DNA from: Bacillota bacterium
GTDB lineage: Bacteria; Bacillota; Bacilli; Bacillales_B; DSM-18226
Reading direction: 5' to 3'
DNA: 13,805 bases
Assembly: GCA_021821235.1 (NCBI GenBank)
Contig: JAKACS010000020.1
Location: forward strand, 1 to 13,805
The position numbers and the translations under genes were made by a program. The notes below the pieces were generated by a model, which searched no databases, was not told where the DNA came from, and was given only the letters and a program-made list of their open reading frames with translations. This document shows, piece after piece, positions 1 to 6,654 of the stretch (position 1 is the first letter of the stretch; each line of letters starts with the position of its first letter).

Positions 1-21
1 CCGGGGAAACCCGGATTTTTT
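1..21 (+). terminator. Rho-independent terminator of an upstream gene (stem possibly cut by window edge)
   Basis: CCGGG (1-5), loop GAAA and CCCGG (10-14) form a GC-rich hairpin with a tetraloop, followed by a run of seven T's. This is the standard form of an intrinsic terminator reading on the plus strand, so it should end a gene lying left of the window. It separates that gene from the glc promoter, which begins immediately after the T run. The stem may extend beyond the window edge. Confidence 0.65.
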
Positions 22-51
22 TGTCCACATATATCGTTATTCCGGTATAAT
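21..51 (+). promoter_or_regulatory. Probable SigA promoter of glcD-glcF
   Basis: A perfect -10 box TATAAT lies at 46-51. A plausible -35 box TTGTCC lies at 21-26 with a 19-bp spacer, slightly long for SigA. Transcription would start near 58, giving a leader of about 55 nt that contains the cre-like site at 82-95 and the AAGGGGG ribosome binding site at 99-105. The -10 box is convincing; the -35 assignment is weaker. Confidence 0.6.
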
Positions 52-81
52 GGAAGCATGGTTCGTTTTTGTACATCTAAA

Positions 82-95
82 TGTAACCGTATACA
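82..95 (+). promoter_or_regulatory. Candidate CcpA cre site in the glc leader
   Basis: The 14 bases TGTAACCGTATACA match the Bacillus cre consensus TGWNANCGNTNWCA at every fixed position except the tenth, which is A instead of T. The site lies about 25-35 bases downstream of the predicted transcription start and just before the ribosome binding site, where bound CcpA would act as a roadblock. A TACAT-N4-ATGTA inverted repeat (72-85) overlaps its left end and could be a site for another regulator. Carbon-catabolite repression would suit an operon that oxidises a secondary carbon source. Only the sequence match is seen; binding is inferred. Confidence 0.5.
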
Positions 96-112
96 ATTAA
101 GGGGGAATAACC

Positions 113-1525
113 ATGTTGTCAACAGCTGCAAAAGAGCGAATTATTTCGATTGTTTCGCCTGAAAATTTTGATGAAAGCAAAACTGGTAGATTAGTATATT
201 CCTACGATGCCACCCCGAACTACCAATCTCTTCCGGATGCGGTGGTTAGTCCCCGTACTACAGAGGAAATCGCTGAGATTGTGAAAATTTGCAATGAATT
301 GCTGATTCCGATTGTTCCGCGCGGGTCAGGTACCAATCTTTGCGGCGGCACCTGTCCAACCGAAGGCGGGCTCGTCCTTCTTTTTAAACATATGAACAAA
401 ATTCTTGAAATTGACGAAGAAAACTTAACGATCACCGTTCAACCTGGCATCATTACGCTTGATTTGATTAATGCCGTTGAAGCAAAAGGTCTCTTTTATC
501 CGCCTGATCCAAGCTCAATGAAAATCTCAACCATCGGCGGTAATGTTAATGAAAATTCCGGCGGACTGCGCGGCTTAAAATATGGGGTAACAAGGGATTA
601 CGTGATCGCGCTGCAAGTTGTACTCCCGAATGGCGATGTAATCCGCACGGGTGGCAAACTGGCAAAGGATGTCGCTGGCTATGACTTAACCCGCCTTTTC
701 GTCGGCTCTGAAGGAACGCTTGGTGTGATTACCGAAGCAACCTTAAAGCTCATTCCAATGCCGGAAGCGAAAAAAACAATGCTTGCCCTCTATCAAGACA
801 TTGATGCAGCTGCAAGAACCGTTTCAAAGATTATTTCCAATAAAATCATTCCAACAACGCTCGAATTTTTGGATCAGCCGACATTGCAAGTCGTTGAGGC
901 CCATGCACAAATTGGTCTCCCTACCGACGTCCAAGCCGTTTTATTAATTGAACAGGACGGACCGCCGGAAGTTGTCGAGCGCGATTTAGCCAAAATGGCT
1001 GAAGTATGCAAGCAAGAAAACGCCGTGTCCGTTGAAGTTGCCTCAACAGAAGATGAGGCGGACGCACTGAGAACGGCAAGGAGAACGGCTCTTTCCGCTC
1101 TTGCGAGATTAAAGCCGACAACGATTCTGGAAGATGCAACAGTCCCAAGATCGGAAATTGCGAAAATGGTACGAGCAATCAATGAGATCGCGGAAAAATA
1201 CAACGTGAAAATCTGTACATTTGGACATGCAGGTGACGGAAATCTCCATCCAACCTGTCCAACAGACTCGAGAGACAATGATGAAATGGAACGCGTCGAA
1301 AAAGCTTTCGCTGAAATTTTCCAAAAAGCAATTGAATTGGGCGGCACGATCACCGGTGAACACGGCGTCGGCGCCATGAAAGCCCCTTATTTAGAATGGA
1401 AGCTTGGCAAAGAAGGCATTAATGCCATGAAGGCGATTAAGCAATCATTGGATCCGAACAATATTATGAATCCAGGTAAAGTTTTTGCAAAAGACAGCAG
1501 GAAACGCGTGGTGGTGACAGGATGA
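113..1525 (+). CDS. glcD: Glycolate oxidase subunit GlcD (FAD-linked 2-hydroxyacid dehydrogenase)
   Basis: This is a flavoprotein of the FAD-binding type 4 / vanillyl-alcohol oxidase fold. It is expected to oxidise glycolate to glyoxylate (possibly also lactate-like 2-hydroxyacids) and pass electrons to its iron-sulfur partner GlcF at the membrane. The N-terminal FAD/PP-loop domain holds PRGSGTNLCGG at 69-79. The C-terminal FAD-oxidase domain carries GHAGDGNLHP at 371-380, GEHGVG at 415-420 and the terminal NPGK at 453-456, all family signatures. At 470 aa it is full length. The ATG follows AAGGGGG at a 7-nt spacing. It overlaps glcF by 4 bp (ATGA), indicating translational coupling. No glcE, the third subunit in Escherichia coli, follows; the two-gene form is what I recall for Bacillus (ysfC-ysfD). 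The exact substrate cannot be read from sequence, since D-lactate dehydrogenases share this fold. Confidence 0.9.
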   Translation: MLSTAAKERIISIVSPENFDESKTGRLVYSYDATPNYQSLPDAVVSPRTTEEIAEIVKICNELLIPIVPRGSGTNLCGGTCPTEGGLVLLFKHMNKILEIDEENLTITVQPGIITLDLINAVEAKGLFYPPDPSSMKISTIGGNVNENSGGLRGLKYGVTRDYVIALQVVLPNGDVIRTGGKLAKDVAGYDLTRLFVGSEGTLGVITEATLKLIPMPEAKKTMLALYQDIDAAARTVSKIISNKIIPTTLEFLDQPTLQVVEAHAQIGLPTDVQAVLLIEQDGPPEVVERDLAKMAEVCKQENAVSVEVASTEDEADALRTARRTALSALARLKPTTILEDATVPRSEIAKMVRAINEIAEKYNVKICTFGHAGDGNLHPTCPTDSRDNDEMERVEKAFAEIFQKAIELGGTITGEHGVGAMKAPYLEWKLGKEGINAMKAIKQSLDPNNIMNPGKVFAKDSRKRVVVTG

Positions 1526-2847
1526 CAACGGTAAAAGAGCAAGCAAGAATTCAACAGCAATTTAAGGAAAAAATGAATGAGGATGAATTGTTAAATTGTA
1601 TGCGCTGCGGCTTTTGCCTGCCAACTTGTCCGACGTATATCGAGTCAGGCTATCAGGAATCTCATTCACCAAGGGGCAGGATCGCCTTAATGAAGGCTGT
1701 TGTTGACGGGCTTATTGAACCGGATGAAGATTTCGAACGTTCGCTTGAGCTTTGCCTTGGCTGCAGAGCATGTGAACCCGTTTGCCCTTCTGGCGTGAAT
1801 TATGGCCACCTGCTTGAAGACGCCAGAGATCTGATCAATCAAAATAAAAAGTTTTCCCTGCCGGTACGAGCTGTCCGAAAGGCTGTCTTTCAAGGCCTTT
1901 TTCCGCACCAAAACCGGATGCGCCAGCTTACTGGTTTAATTGGTTTTTATCAGCGTTCAGGCATCCAGACAATCGCTAGGAGAATTGGCTTCTTAAGCCT
2001 TTTGCCTGAAAGTTTGGCAACAATGGAAAAAGTTCTGCCGAACGTTCCGACCATGAAAGAAATGAAGAATCGGCCGTCACAGCTGCCCGCCATCGGCGAT
2101 CTAAACTATCGGGTTGGTTTTTTTAGCGGCTGTTTGATGGATACAATGTTCATGCCAACAAATGACGCAACCATGAAGCTGCTTCAGCTGGCCGGCTGTG
2201 AGATTGTCATTCCAAAGGATCAAGCATGCTGTGGCGCGCTGCATGGTCACAGCGGTGAAAAAGCCAGCGCCAAAGAACTGGCAAAGCGGAATATTCAAGC
2301 ATTTGAAGATCTGAATACAGATTTTATTATCACCAATGCCGGCGGCTGCGGTGCCTTTCTGCTTGATTATGACCATTTATTAAAAGATGATCCAAAGTGG
2401 CGGGACCGGGCAAAAGCGTTCACCGAAAAAATAAAGGATATTTCAGAGATTCTCGTTGCCGTCCGTTTTCACGAAAAAGTCGAGCTTGAAGTTCCCGAAC
2501 AGATTGTTACCTACCAAGACTCCTGCCATCTGCGCAATGTAATGAAGACGGCCTCTGCTCCCCGTACGCTGCTGAAAGCGATAAAGGGTGTGGAATACCG
2601 GGAGATGAAGGATGCCGACCGTTGCTGCGGCTCAGCAGGCATCTATAATATTGTTGAAACAGAAATGTCAATGAAAATGCTTGATTATAAAATGGTTCAA
2701 GCGAAAGATACATTTGCCGCAACGATCGTAACAGCCAATCCCGGCTGTTTGCTACAGATGAAACTGGGGATCGAGCGAGAAAGCTTAACAACGAAAGCTA
2801 GAGCCGTCCATATTGTCGATTTGCTACTGGAGGCAGTAAACGCATAA
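1522..2847 (+). CDS. glcF: Glycolate oxidase iron-sulfur subunit GlcF
   Basis: This is the electron-transfer partner of GlcD, moving electrons from the flavin toward the respiratory chain. The N-terminus has two 4Fe-4S motifs, C26-x2-C29-x2-C32-x3-C36 and C78-x2-C81-x2-C84-x3-C88. Two cysteine-rich CCG domains (heterodisulfide-reductase type) follow: C204, C236-C237-G and C276 in the first; C335, C368-C369-G and C409 in the second. All expected cysteines are present and the 441-aa length fits the family. The start overlaps the glcD stop. Its own ribosome binding site (GGTGACAGG) is modest, so expression probably relies on coupling. An internal Met at residue 18 has TAAGGAAAAA before it, but the upstream start retains N-terminal sequence I recall as conserved. 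I see no clear terminator in the 144 bases before the next gene. Confidence 0.9.
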   Translation: MTTVKEQARIQQQFKEKMNEDELLNCMRCGFCLPTCPTYIESGYQESHSPRGRIALMKAVVDGLIEPDEDFERSLELCLGCRACEPVCPSGVNYGHLLEDARDLINQNKKFSLPVRAVRKAVFQGLFPHQNRMRQLTGLIGFYQRSGIQTIARRIGFLSLLPESLATMEKVLPNVPTMKEMKNRPSQLPAIGDLNYRVGFFSGCLMDTMFMPTNDATMKLLQLAGCEIVIPKDQACCGALHGHSGEKASAKELAKRNIQAFEDLNTDFIITNAGGCGAFLLDYDHLLKDDPKWRDRAKAFTEKIKDISEILVAVRFHEKVELEVPEQIVTYQDSCHLRNVMKTASAPRTLLKAIKGVEYREMKDADRCCGSAGIYNIVETEMSMKMLDYKMVQAKDTFAATIVTANPGCLLQMKLGIERESLTTKARAVHIVDLLLEAVNA

Positions 2848-2944
2848 AGGTCAGCCAATTTCAGTTTTCCCAACAATAATCGGATTATCCAATTGCGAAA
2901 CATTTCCACACATTAATTTTCATTTAATCCGAAAACTATTCCTA

Positions 2945-2961
2945 CAGAGAGAAACTCTCTG
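2945..2961 (+). promoter_or_regulatory. Perfect hairpin upstream of the SASP gene
   Basis: CAGAGAG (2945-2951), AAA and CTCTCTG (2955-2961) form a perfect 7-bp stem with a 3-nt loop. It ends 30 bases before the SASP start codon and about 13 bases before its ribosome binding site (ATAGGAGTG). No T run follows, so it is not a terminator. It may be a 5' mRNA-stabilising hairpin or a protein-binding site. I looked for a SigG/SigF promoter (GNATR ... CATNNTA) upstream and found no match good enough to call. Confidence 0.4.
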
Positions 2962-2991
2962 GAATGAACGTAAGAATAGGAGTGAAAACAT

Positions 2992-3195
2992 ATGGCAAGA
3001 AGTAGCAATAAGCTTTTAGTTCCTGGAATTGAACAATATTTGGATCAGGTAAAATACGAAATTGCGCAAGAATTCGGCGTACAGCTTGGTTCTGATACCG
3101 TTTCCCGGGCAAACGGCTCCGTCGGCGGCGAAATTACAAAACGGCTTGTTCAGCAAGCACAAGCCCAATTATCTGGACAGTCTTCACAAAAATAA
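2992..3195 (+). CDS. Small acid-soluble spore protein, alpha/beta type
   Basis: This 67-aa DNA-binding protein belongs to the alpha/beta SASP family, which coats forespore DNA and protects it from UV, heat and oxidation. It is degraded by the protease GPR at germination. The GPR cleavage region EIAQEFGV (23-30) and the C-terminal family signature [20 protein letters not shown] (33-52) are present, with the downstream helix ending in a polar Gln/Ser tail. A ribosome binding site ATAGGAGTG lies at the right distance from the ATG. The gene is monocistronic and converges on rsgI. I recall sspD lying next to sigI-rsgI in Bacillus subtilis, so this may be its counterpart, but the paralogue cannot be fixed from sequence alone. 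Expression should be late in the forespore. Confidence 0.95.
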   Translation: MARSSNKLLVPGIEQYLDQVKYEIAQEFGVQLGSDTVSRANGSVGGEITKRLVQQAQAQLSGQSSQK

Positions 3196-3208
3196 AATAA
3201 AAAATGGA

Positions 3209-3239
3209 AAAAGGTCCGGCTAAAAAAGCCGGACTTTTT
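3209..3239. terminator. Bidirectional terminator between the SASP gene and rsgI
   Basis: GTCCGGCT (3214-3221), loop AAAAA and AGCCGGAC (3227-3234) form a perfect 8-bp stem flanked by A's on the left and T's on the right. It therefore works as a U-tailed terminator in both directions and serves the converging SASP (plus) and rsgI (minus) genes. The rsgI stop codon lies directly next to it. Confidence 0.85.
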
Positions 3240-3240
3240 G

Positions 3241-4395
3241 CTAATCGAAATCATGGCGCTCCCCATCATTTCGGTTAATCTGAATATCAGGCAGCTCAAC
3301 TTGGATGTTTAACTGTTCTTTAGTTGGCTGTTGGAACGTTTTTTTCCCTTGTTCATCTGCTTTTTTTTCTTCTTGACGATTGTTTTCAGACTCGTGTTTA
3401 ATTTCTTTGTCGAACATCTCATTCACAGGATCTTTTGCCTTTTTTGCCGGCTCATCGATCTTTTTTACCTGGCCGGGGGCACGAACTGCCGGATTTTGCG
3501 GATCGTTGTTCGAGTTTTCCTGTTTACCTACCTTGCCGTTCCCAGGTGAAGCATTGGGCGCTGATGGTAATACCCTTTTCTCTCCATTGGCCTTTTCAGA
3601 TTGAATAGCAGGCGAACTTGGTACTGAAGCGGCTGCTGGAGCGGTTGTTCCATCCTTTTCTGCTTTCGGCGCTTCTTTGATTCCGTTTATTTCACCACGT
3701 GACGACGGCTGCTTCTTCTCCTTTAACGGCTGTTCACTTTCCTTATATTTACCAGTTGTAATCCCCAATTGATGAGCTTTTTCCAACTCTTCCGGAGTAC
3801 CGTTCAAAACAGTTAATTCCAGATCTTTTTCCTTTACGGCCGTTTTTATTTCTTTCATGTTTTCCGATAATATTTTTTCTGCATTTGCTTCTTTTTTATC
3901 AGTTCTGACCGTAGAGATTACGACAAGATGATGATCTTTAAAATACCCCTGCTTTTTCATTTCGTTCAATAGTAATTGCGTTAACTCAGCAATTTTTTTC
4001 TTTTTCCAATCGCCAATATGGGCAACGATCTTTTTTCCATCCTGATTAAAGGCAGTCACTTTCAATACTTGCATTTTTTTGTTTAAAACAAGTTCAATGC
4101 TTGGATTGACGTCGATTGACACATAGGCATACGCTTTGTTCGTTTGATACACGGATAAGAAAGATCCGAAAAAAATGATTAGTGCAATAGCCGCTACAGC
4201 CAATGATTTCAATGACATCATTCGTTTTCGAAAGGAAATGGCTTGTTTTTTCTCCGGAACATGTGAGGGGGAAAAAACGATTTCCTCGCCAATTGCATAC
4301 CGCTGATTTTGTTTTCGGGCGCGTAAAAATTCACCGTCAGGAGTTAACAATGTTAAATAGCCATCATTAATTTCCATCACGATTCCTTTTTTCAT
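3241..4395 (-). CDS. rsgI: Anti-sigma-I factor RsgI
   Basis: This membrane-spanning anti-sigma factor holds SigI inactive and releases it on heat or envelope signals. Residues 1-46 are the cytosolic RsgI N-terminal domain (start MKKGIVMEINDGYLTLLTPD). A single membrane helix spans about 61-82. The extracellular domain follows, with the SIDVNPSIEL segment (93-102) containing the Asn97-Pro98 bond, the position at which RsgI proteins are known to autocleave. Residues 201-217 carry the GITTGKY-type element of the family. From about 220 to the end the chain is low-complexity, rich in Lys, Glu, Pro and Ala, and probably disordered. There is no sugar-binding module of the kind found in cellulolytic clostridia. 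At 384 aa it is close to the B. subtilis protein. It overlaps sigI by 4 bp. Confidence 0.9.
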   Translation of the reverse strand: MKKGIVMEINDGYLTLLTPDGEFLRARKQNQRYAIGEEIVFSPSHVPEKKQAISFRKRMMSLKSLAVAAIALIIFFGSFLSVYQTNKAYAYVSIDVNPSIELVLNKKMQVLKVTAFNQDGKKIVAHIGDWKKKKIAELTQLLLNEMKKQGYFKDHHLVVISTVRTDKKEANAEKILSENMKEIKTAVKEKDLELTVLNGTPEELEKAHQLGITTGKYKESEQPLKEKKQPSSRGEINGIKEAPKAEKDGTTAPAAASVPSSPAIQSEKANGEKRVLPSAPNASPGNGKVGKQENSNNDPQNPAVRAPGQVKKIDEPAKKAKDPVNEMFDKEIKHESENNRQEEKKADEQGKKTFQQPTKEQLNIQVELPDIQINRNDGERHDFD

Positions 4396-5138
4396 GCTTC
4401 AAGCACCCCCTTTAAATAATCCTTCATATAAATATAATCACTTGTTAGAATAAGGGCGATCGCAATAATATATTTACGATTCCGCTCGATCGTTTTTCTG
4501 CTGACCTTCACCATTTGTTCTAATTGTTTAAGGGGAAGGCGCTTTTTTTCCAACAGGAGCTGAAGCAATTCTTCATTGTCTACAAGGACTTTCGCGATTT
4601 GTATAGCACTTTTTCTGGCATCTGCATGCTTTGGCGAATTTTCAACCAATTCGCTAAAGCTTAAGTCGTAATGCTGCAATTGTTGCTGAAAGTGAAAAAT
4701 TTCCTCTTTCCGCCGTTCTTCTTCCGTTTTCTTTTGAAAGCTTTCCAAGGAAAGTTCGTTCACGATTACAGTTCCGGGCGAATCGTCCTCATGATTTGCA
4801 ATCGCAAGATCGATACTGAGGTGTTGGTTTCTTGTTTGCTTGCGAATGTAATCAATTACCCTTCTTTTGATCAACACATCGGCAAAGCTTAATAACGAAC
4901 CTCCCCGATCGGGAGTAAATTTCTCAATTGCTTCATTAAATGCAATAAGGCCAATGCTAAATTCATCGTCTGTCTCATGGATGTACCGTTTGCACACGGA
5001 CGATACTGTTTTGGCTATAAATGGCTTATAGGCAGCAATTGTCTCATTTAATAAAGCTTTGTCACCTTGCTGGATCAGCAGCACGGATTCTTCTAATGAC
5101 CTTTTTTTCTTTTTGGCCATGAACAATAAACTTAGCAC
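4392..5138 (-). CDS. sigI: RNA polymerase sigma factor SigI
   Basis: SigI is an alternative sigma factor for heat and cell-wall stress genes, controlled by RsgI encoded directly downstream. A sigma region 2 spans about 19-101, including the DDEFSIGLIAFNEAIEKF core and the helix ending VIDYIRKQ. A C-terminal helix-turn-helix contains VSRKTIERNRKYI (about 212-224). The SigI-specific segment SELVENSPKHADARK is present. The longest ORF would start at a GTG at 5147, but that codon lies inside the Shine-Dalgarno sequence GAGGTGA (5150-5144). A second GTG at 5138 sits 5 nt beyond the end of GAGGTGA and is preferred, giving 248 aa. The first residues (LSLLF...KKKK) resemble the B. subtilis N-terminus as I recall it, so the ATG at 5120 is less likely. 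The upstream region suggests SigI autoregulation. Confidence 0.92.
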   Translation of the reverse strand: MLSLLFMAKKKKRSLEESVLLIQQGDKALLNETIAAYKPFIAKTVSSVCKRYIHETDDEFSIGLIAFNEAIEKFTPDRGGSLLSFADVLIKRRVIDYIRKQTRNQHLSIDLAIANHEDDSPGTVIVNELSLESFQKKTEEERRKEEIFHFQQQLQHYDLSFSELVENSPKHADARKSAIQIAKVLVDNEELLQLLLEKKRLPLKQLEQMVKVSRKTIERNRKYIIAIALILTSDYIYMKDYLKGVLEA

Positions 5139-5162
5139 TACCCTCACCTCTCTATCTACACA

Positions 5163-5200
5163 ATTATAACATACGGATAGAATTTGGAGTTTTGTGGGGT
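5163..5200 (-). promoter_or_regulatory. Promoter region of sigI-rsgI: candidate SigI promoter plus extended -10 SigA promoter
   Basis: On the minus strand, ACCCCACAA (5200-5192) is followed after 16 bases by CGTA (5175-5172). This resembles known SigI promoters, which combine a C-rich -35 with a CGWA -10 (ACCCCC / CGAA in B. subtilis). Just downstream, TGTTATAAT (5171-5163) is an extended -10 element for SigA without a good -35. It would give a leader of about 18 nt ending at the GTG at 5138. Two overlapping promoters, housekeeping and autoregulatory, are the simplest reading. Confidence 0.5.
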
Positions 5201-5210
5201 ATGGATCATT

Positions 5211-5244
5211 AGGAAAGATAGCCCTGCCTCTAGCTATCTTTCCT
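5211..5244 (-). terminator. Perfect 12-bp hairpin between the DUF5667 gene and sigI
   Basis: AGGAAAGATAGC (5211-5222) and GCTATCTTTCCT (5233-5244) are exact inverted copies around a 10-base loop. On the minus strand the hairpin starts 24 bases after the DUF5667 stop codon and just before the sigI promoter, the expected position for that gene's terminator. The stem is only moderately GC-rich and no uninterrupted T run follows, so termination may be partial. Allowing some read-through into sigI, or acting as a binding site, are alternatives. Confidence 0.5.
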
Positions 5245-5268
5245 TTACTCTGTTAAAGATCGTTTTGG

Positions 5269-6483
5269 TTATTCGCGATTTTTTTCTTTTTCGTTGTCTT
5301 TCTTTTCGTTAAAAAATAATTTTACTTCAACATGTTTTTCGTTTAATTGCTCATTTACAGCTTGTTGAATTTGCTTTGAGTCTTGCTTGGCGGTTTTGAC
5401 GACTTGTTGATGGACTTCCTTTACTTCTTGCTTGATTTGCTGTTTTGCTTGTTCACGATCCTTTTTAGCTGGCACAGGAGCTAGTGTTGCTATCGTGCTG
5501 ACTTGTGCTTTTCCTTGTACACTCTTAGATGAGGTAATTGGTTGCGATTGAACCATTTCGGATTGTCCAGCTGTTGCATCTGCCTTTACCGTATTTGAAG
5601 TTGTTGCTGCTTCGGTGCCGGCGGTTATTTCCGCTTTCACATTTGCATTAGAAGTAGGAACGGCTGCCTTGTTTGCAGCTGTATTCTTATCCGCTTCGAT
5701 TTGTCGTTCCTGGTTTTCAGTTTTTTCCGCCAATTTTTCTTCATGCATCTTTATTTTATTTGCGAGTTTCAAGTAGTTTTTTTCAATATTTTTTTGCAAG
5801 GCAGCTTTGGCAGTTGGATTTTGTACCTTTTGCAATGCTGCTGTTAAAACATCTATGTTTCTCGCAAGTAGGACTTTTACTTGTTTGATAGCTCGATCAT
5901 CATTGCCGCTTTCTGAAGATGTTTTTCCATCCGCTGCTGTTTGATCTTCCAGCTTCACCTGTTCTGCACCAGCTAAAGTTGAATCAGTTCCAGTTGCCTG
6001 GCCATTCGCATTAGCAGACGTTTGCTCTTCACTGGTATTTAATGTGGAAGCAGAATCACCTACGATTTTATCAGCACGATTGATATCATTTATGGCTGCT
6101 TGAATAGTGTCCAACGCCTCTGTTTGCTTTCCGGCAGTAAAGAGAGCCTCAGCTTCAGCAAGCCGCTCAGAAGCAAAGTTAGCCAGCAGCTTGGCGTCTT
6201 TCACTTTATCAAACGTTAAGGCAAGCTCAATTTTTTCAGCGATCATTTTTGCAAAATAAAAGAAGTCTCCCGGCAATAATGACGGCATATTGCTGCTTTC
6301 TTTTGTTGGCGCTGTTGCTAGAGCAACATTTGCATCAGCCGCTACTACAGGCTGTGGCGTTTGCGATGCAATTCCCTCTGCAAAAGCATTCGTTGCCGTA
6401 AAGGTAAAGGTACCGGCAAGAACAACGGCAAGAGTTCCTTTGGCGATTTTCGATAATTCTTTATTGCGAATAAATTTTCCCAT
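5269..6483 (-). CDS. Secreted DUF5667 domain-containing protein, function unknown
   Basis: The protein has a Sec-type signal peptide: a basic start, a hydrophobic stretch of about 15-31, and probable cleavage after NAFA near residue 35. A conserved helical DUF5667 segment follows (about 67-142), including LPGDFFYFAKMIAEKIELAL. It has the pattern of other exported Gram-positive DUF5667 proteins, which begin this domain with a Pro-Gly-x-x-x-Y/F motif. A second helical stretch at about 195-257 follows, then a long Ala/Thr/Ser/Gln-rich linker and a highly charged Lys/Glu/Gln C-terminal coil. No enzyme motif, sortase signal or C-terminal anchor is visible. The longest ORF starts at a GTG at 6492, which lies inside the Shine-Dalgarno GAGGTGA (6495-6489). 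The ATG at 6483 has the correct spacing and is chosen, giving 404 aa. A SigI-like promoter lies upstream, suggesting a cell-envelope role under SigI control. Confidence 0.8.
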   Translation of the reverse strand: MGKFIRNKELSKIAKGTLAVVLAGTFTFTATNAFAEGIASQTPQPVVAADANVALATAPTKESSNMPSLLPGDFFYFAKMIAEKIELALTFDKVKDAKLLANFASERLAEAEALFTAGKQTEALDTIQAAINDINRADKIVGDSASTLNTSEEQTSANANGQATGTDSTLAGAEQVKLEDQTAADGKTSSESGNDDRAIKQVKVLLARNIDVLTAALQKVQNPTAKAALQKNIEKNYLKLANKIKMHEEKLAEKTENQERQIEADKNTAANKAAVPTSNANVKAEITAGTEAATTSNTVKADATAGQSEMVQSQPITSSKSVQGKAQVSTIATLAPVPAKKDREQAKQQIKQEVKEVHQQVVKTAKQDSKQIQQAVNEQLNEKHVEVKLFFNEKKDNEKEKNRE

Positions 6484-6531
6484 TGCATTCACCTCTATGT
6501 TTTTTTCGCGGCCGCATTTTCACTAAACAGT

Positions 6532-6560
6532 TACGCTATTAGGCGAATGATTGTGGGGGT
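6532..6560 (-). promoter_or_regulatory. Candidate SigI-dependent promoter of the DUF5667 gene
   Basis: On the minus strand ACCCCCACAA (6560-6551) is followed after 15 bases by CGTA (6535-6532). The ACCCCC block matches the SigI -35 consensus exactly, and CGTA fits the CGWA -10. The element shares CCCCACAA and CGTA with the sigI promoter in this window at nearly the same spacing (15 versus 16). CGTA lies 48 bases before the ATG at 6483. Its activity is an inference. Confidence 0.55.
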
Positions 6561-6610
6561 GCAGGGAATAAAAATCTGGAGCTTGAATAAAAATGGTCTA
6601 CTCGGCCTAG

Positions 6611-6641
6611 TAAAAAAACAACCTAAGCCAAGCGGCTCAGG
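6611..6641 (-). terminator. Rho-independent terminator of the small membrane protein gene
   Basis: On the minus strand CCTGAGCC (6641-6634), loop GCTT and GGCTTAGG (6629-6622) form an 8-bp stem with one G-T pair. TTGTTTTTTTA follows. It lies just after the stop codon at 6655 and ends the gene to its right. Confidence 0.8.
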
Positions 6642-6654
6642 AAAAGATGTATCG

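Noticed and set aside
874..1377. 167-codon minus-strand open frame within glcD
   Set aside because: Shadow of the conserved FAD-oxidase coding sequence, with no start signals and low-complexity Ser/Ala content.
2848..2944. Possible SigG promoter of the SASP gene (for example ATTCCTA at 2938-2944)
   Set aside because: The -10 candidate matches CATNNTA poorly and no -35 GNATR element lies 17-18 bases upstream.
3400..3720. Low-complexity C-terminal region of RsgI as a possible repeat array
   Set aside because: It is compositionally biased (Lys, Pro, Ala, Glu) but I see no periodic unit at protein or DNA level.
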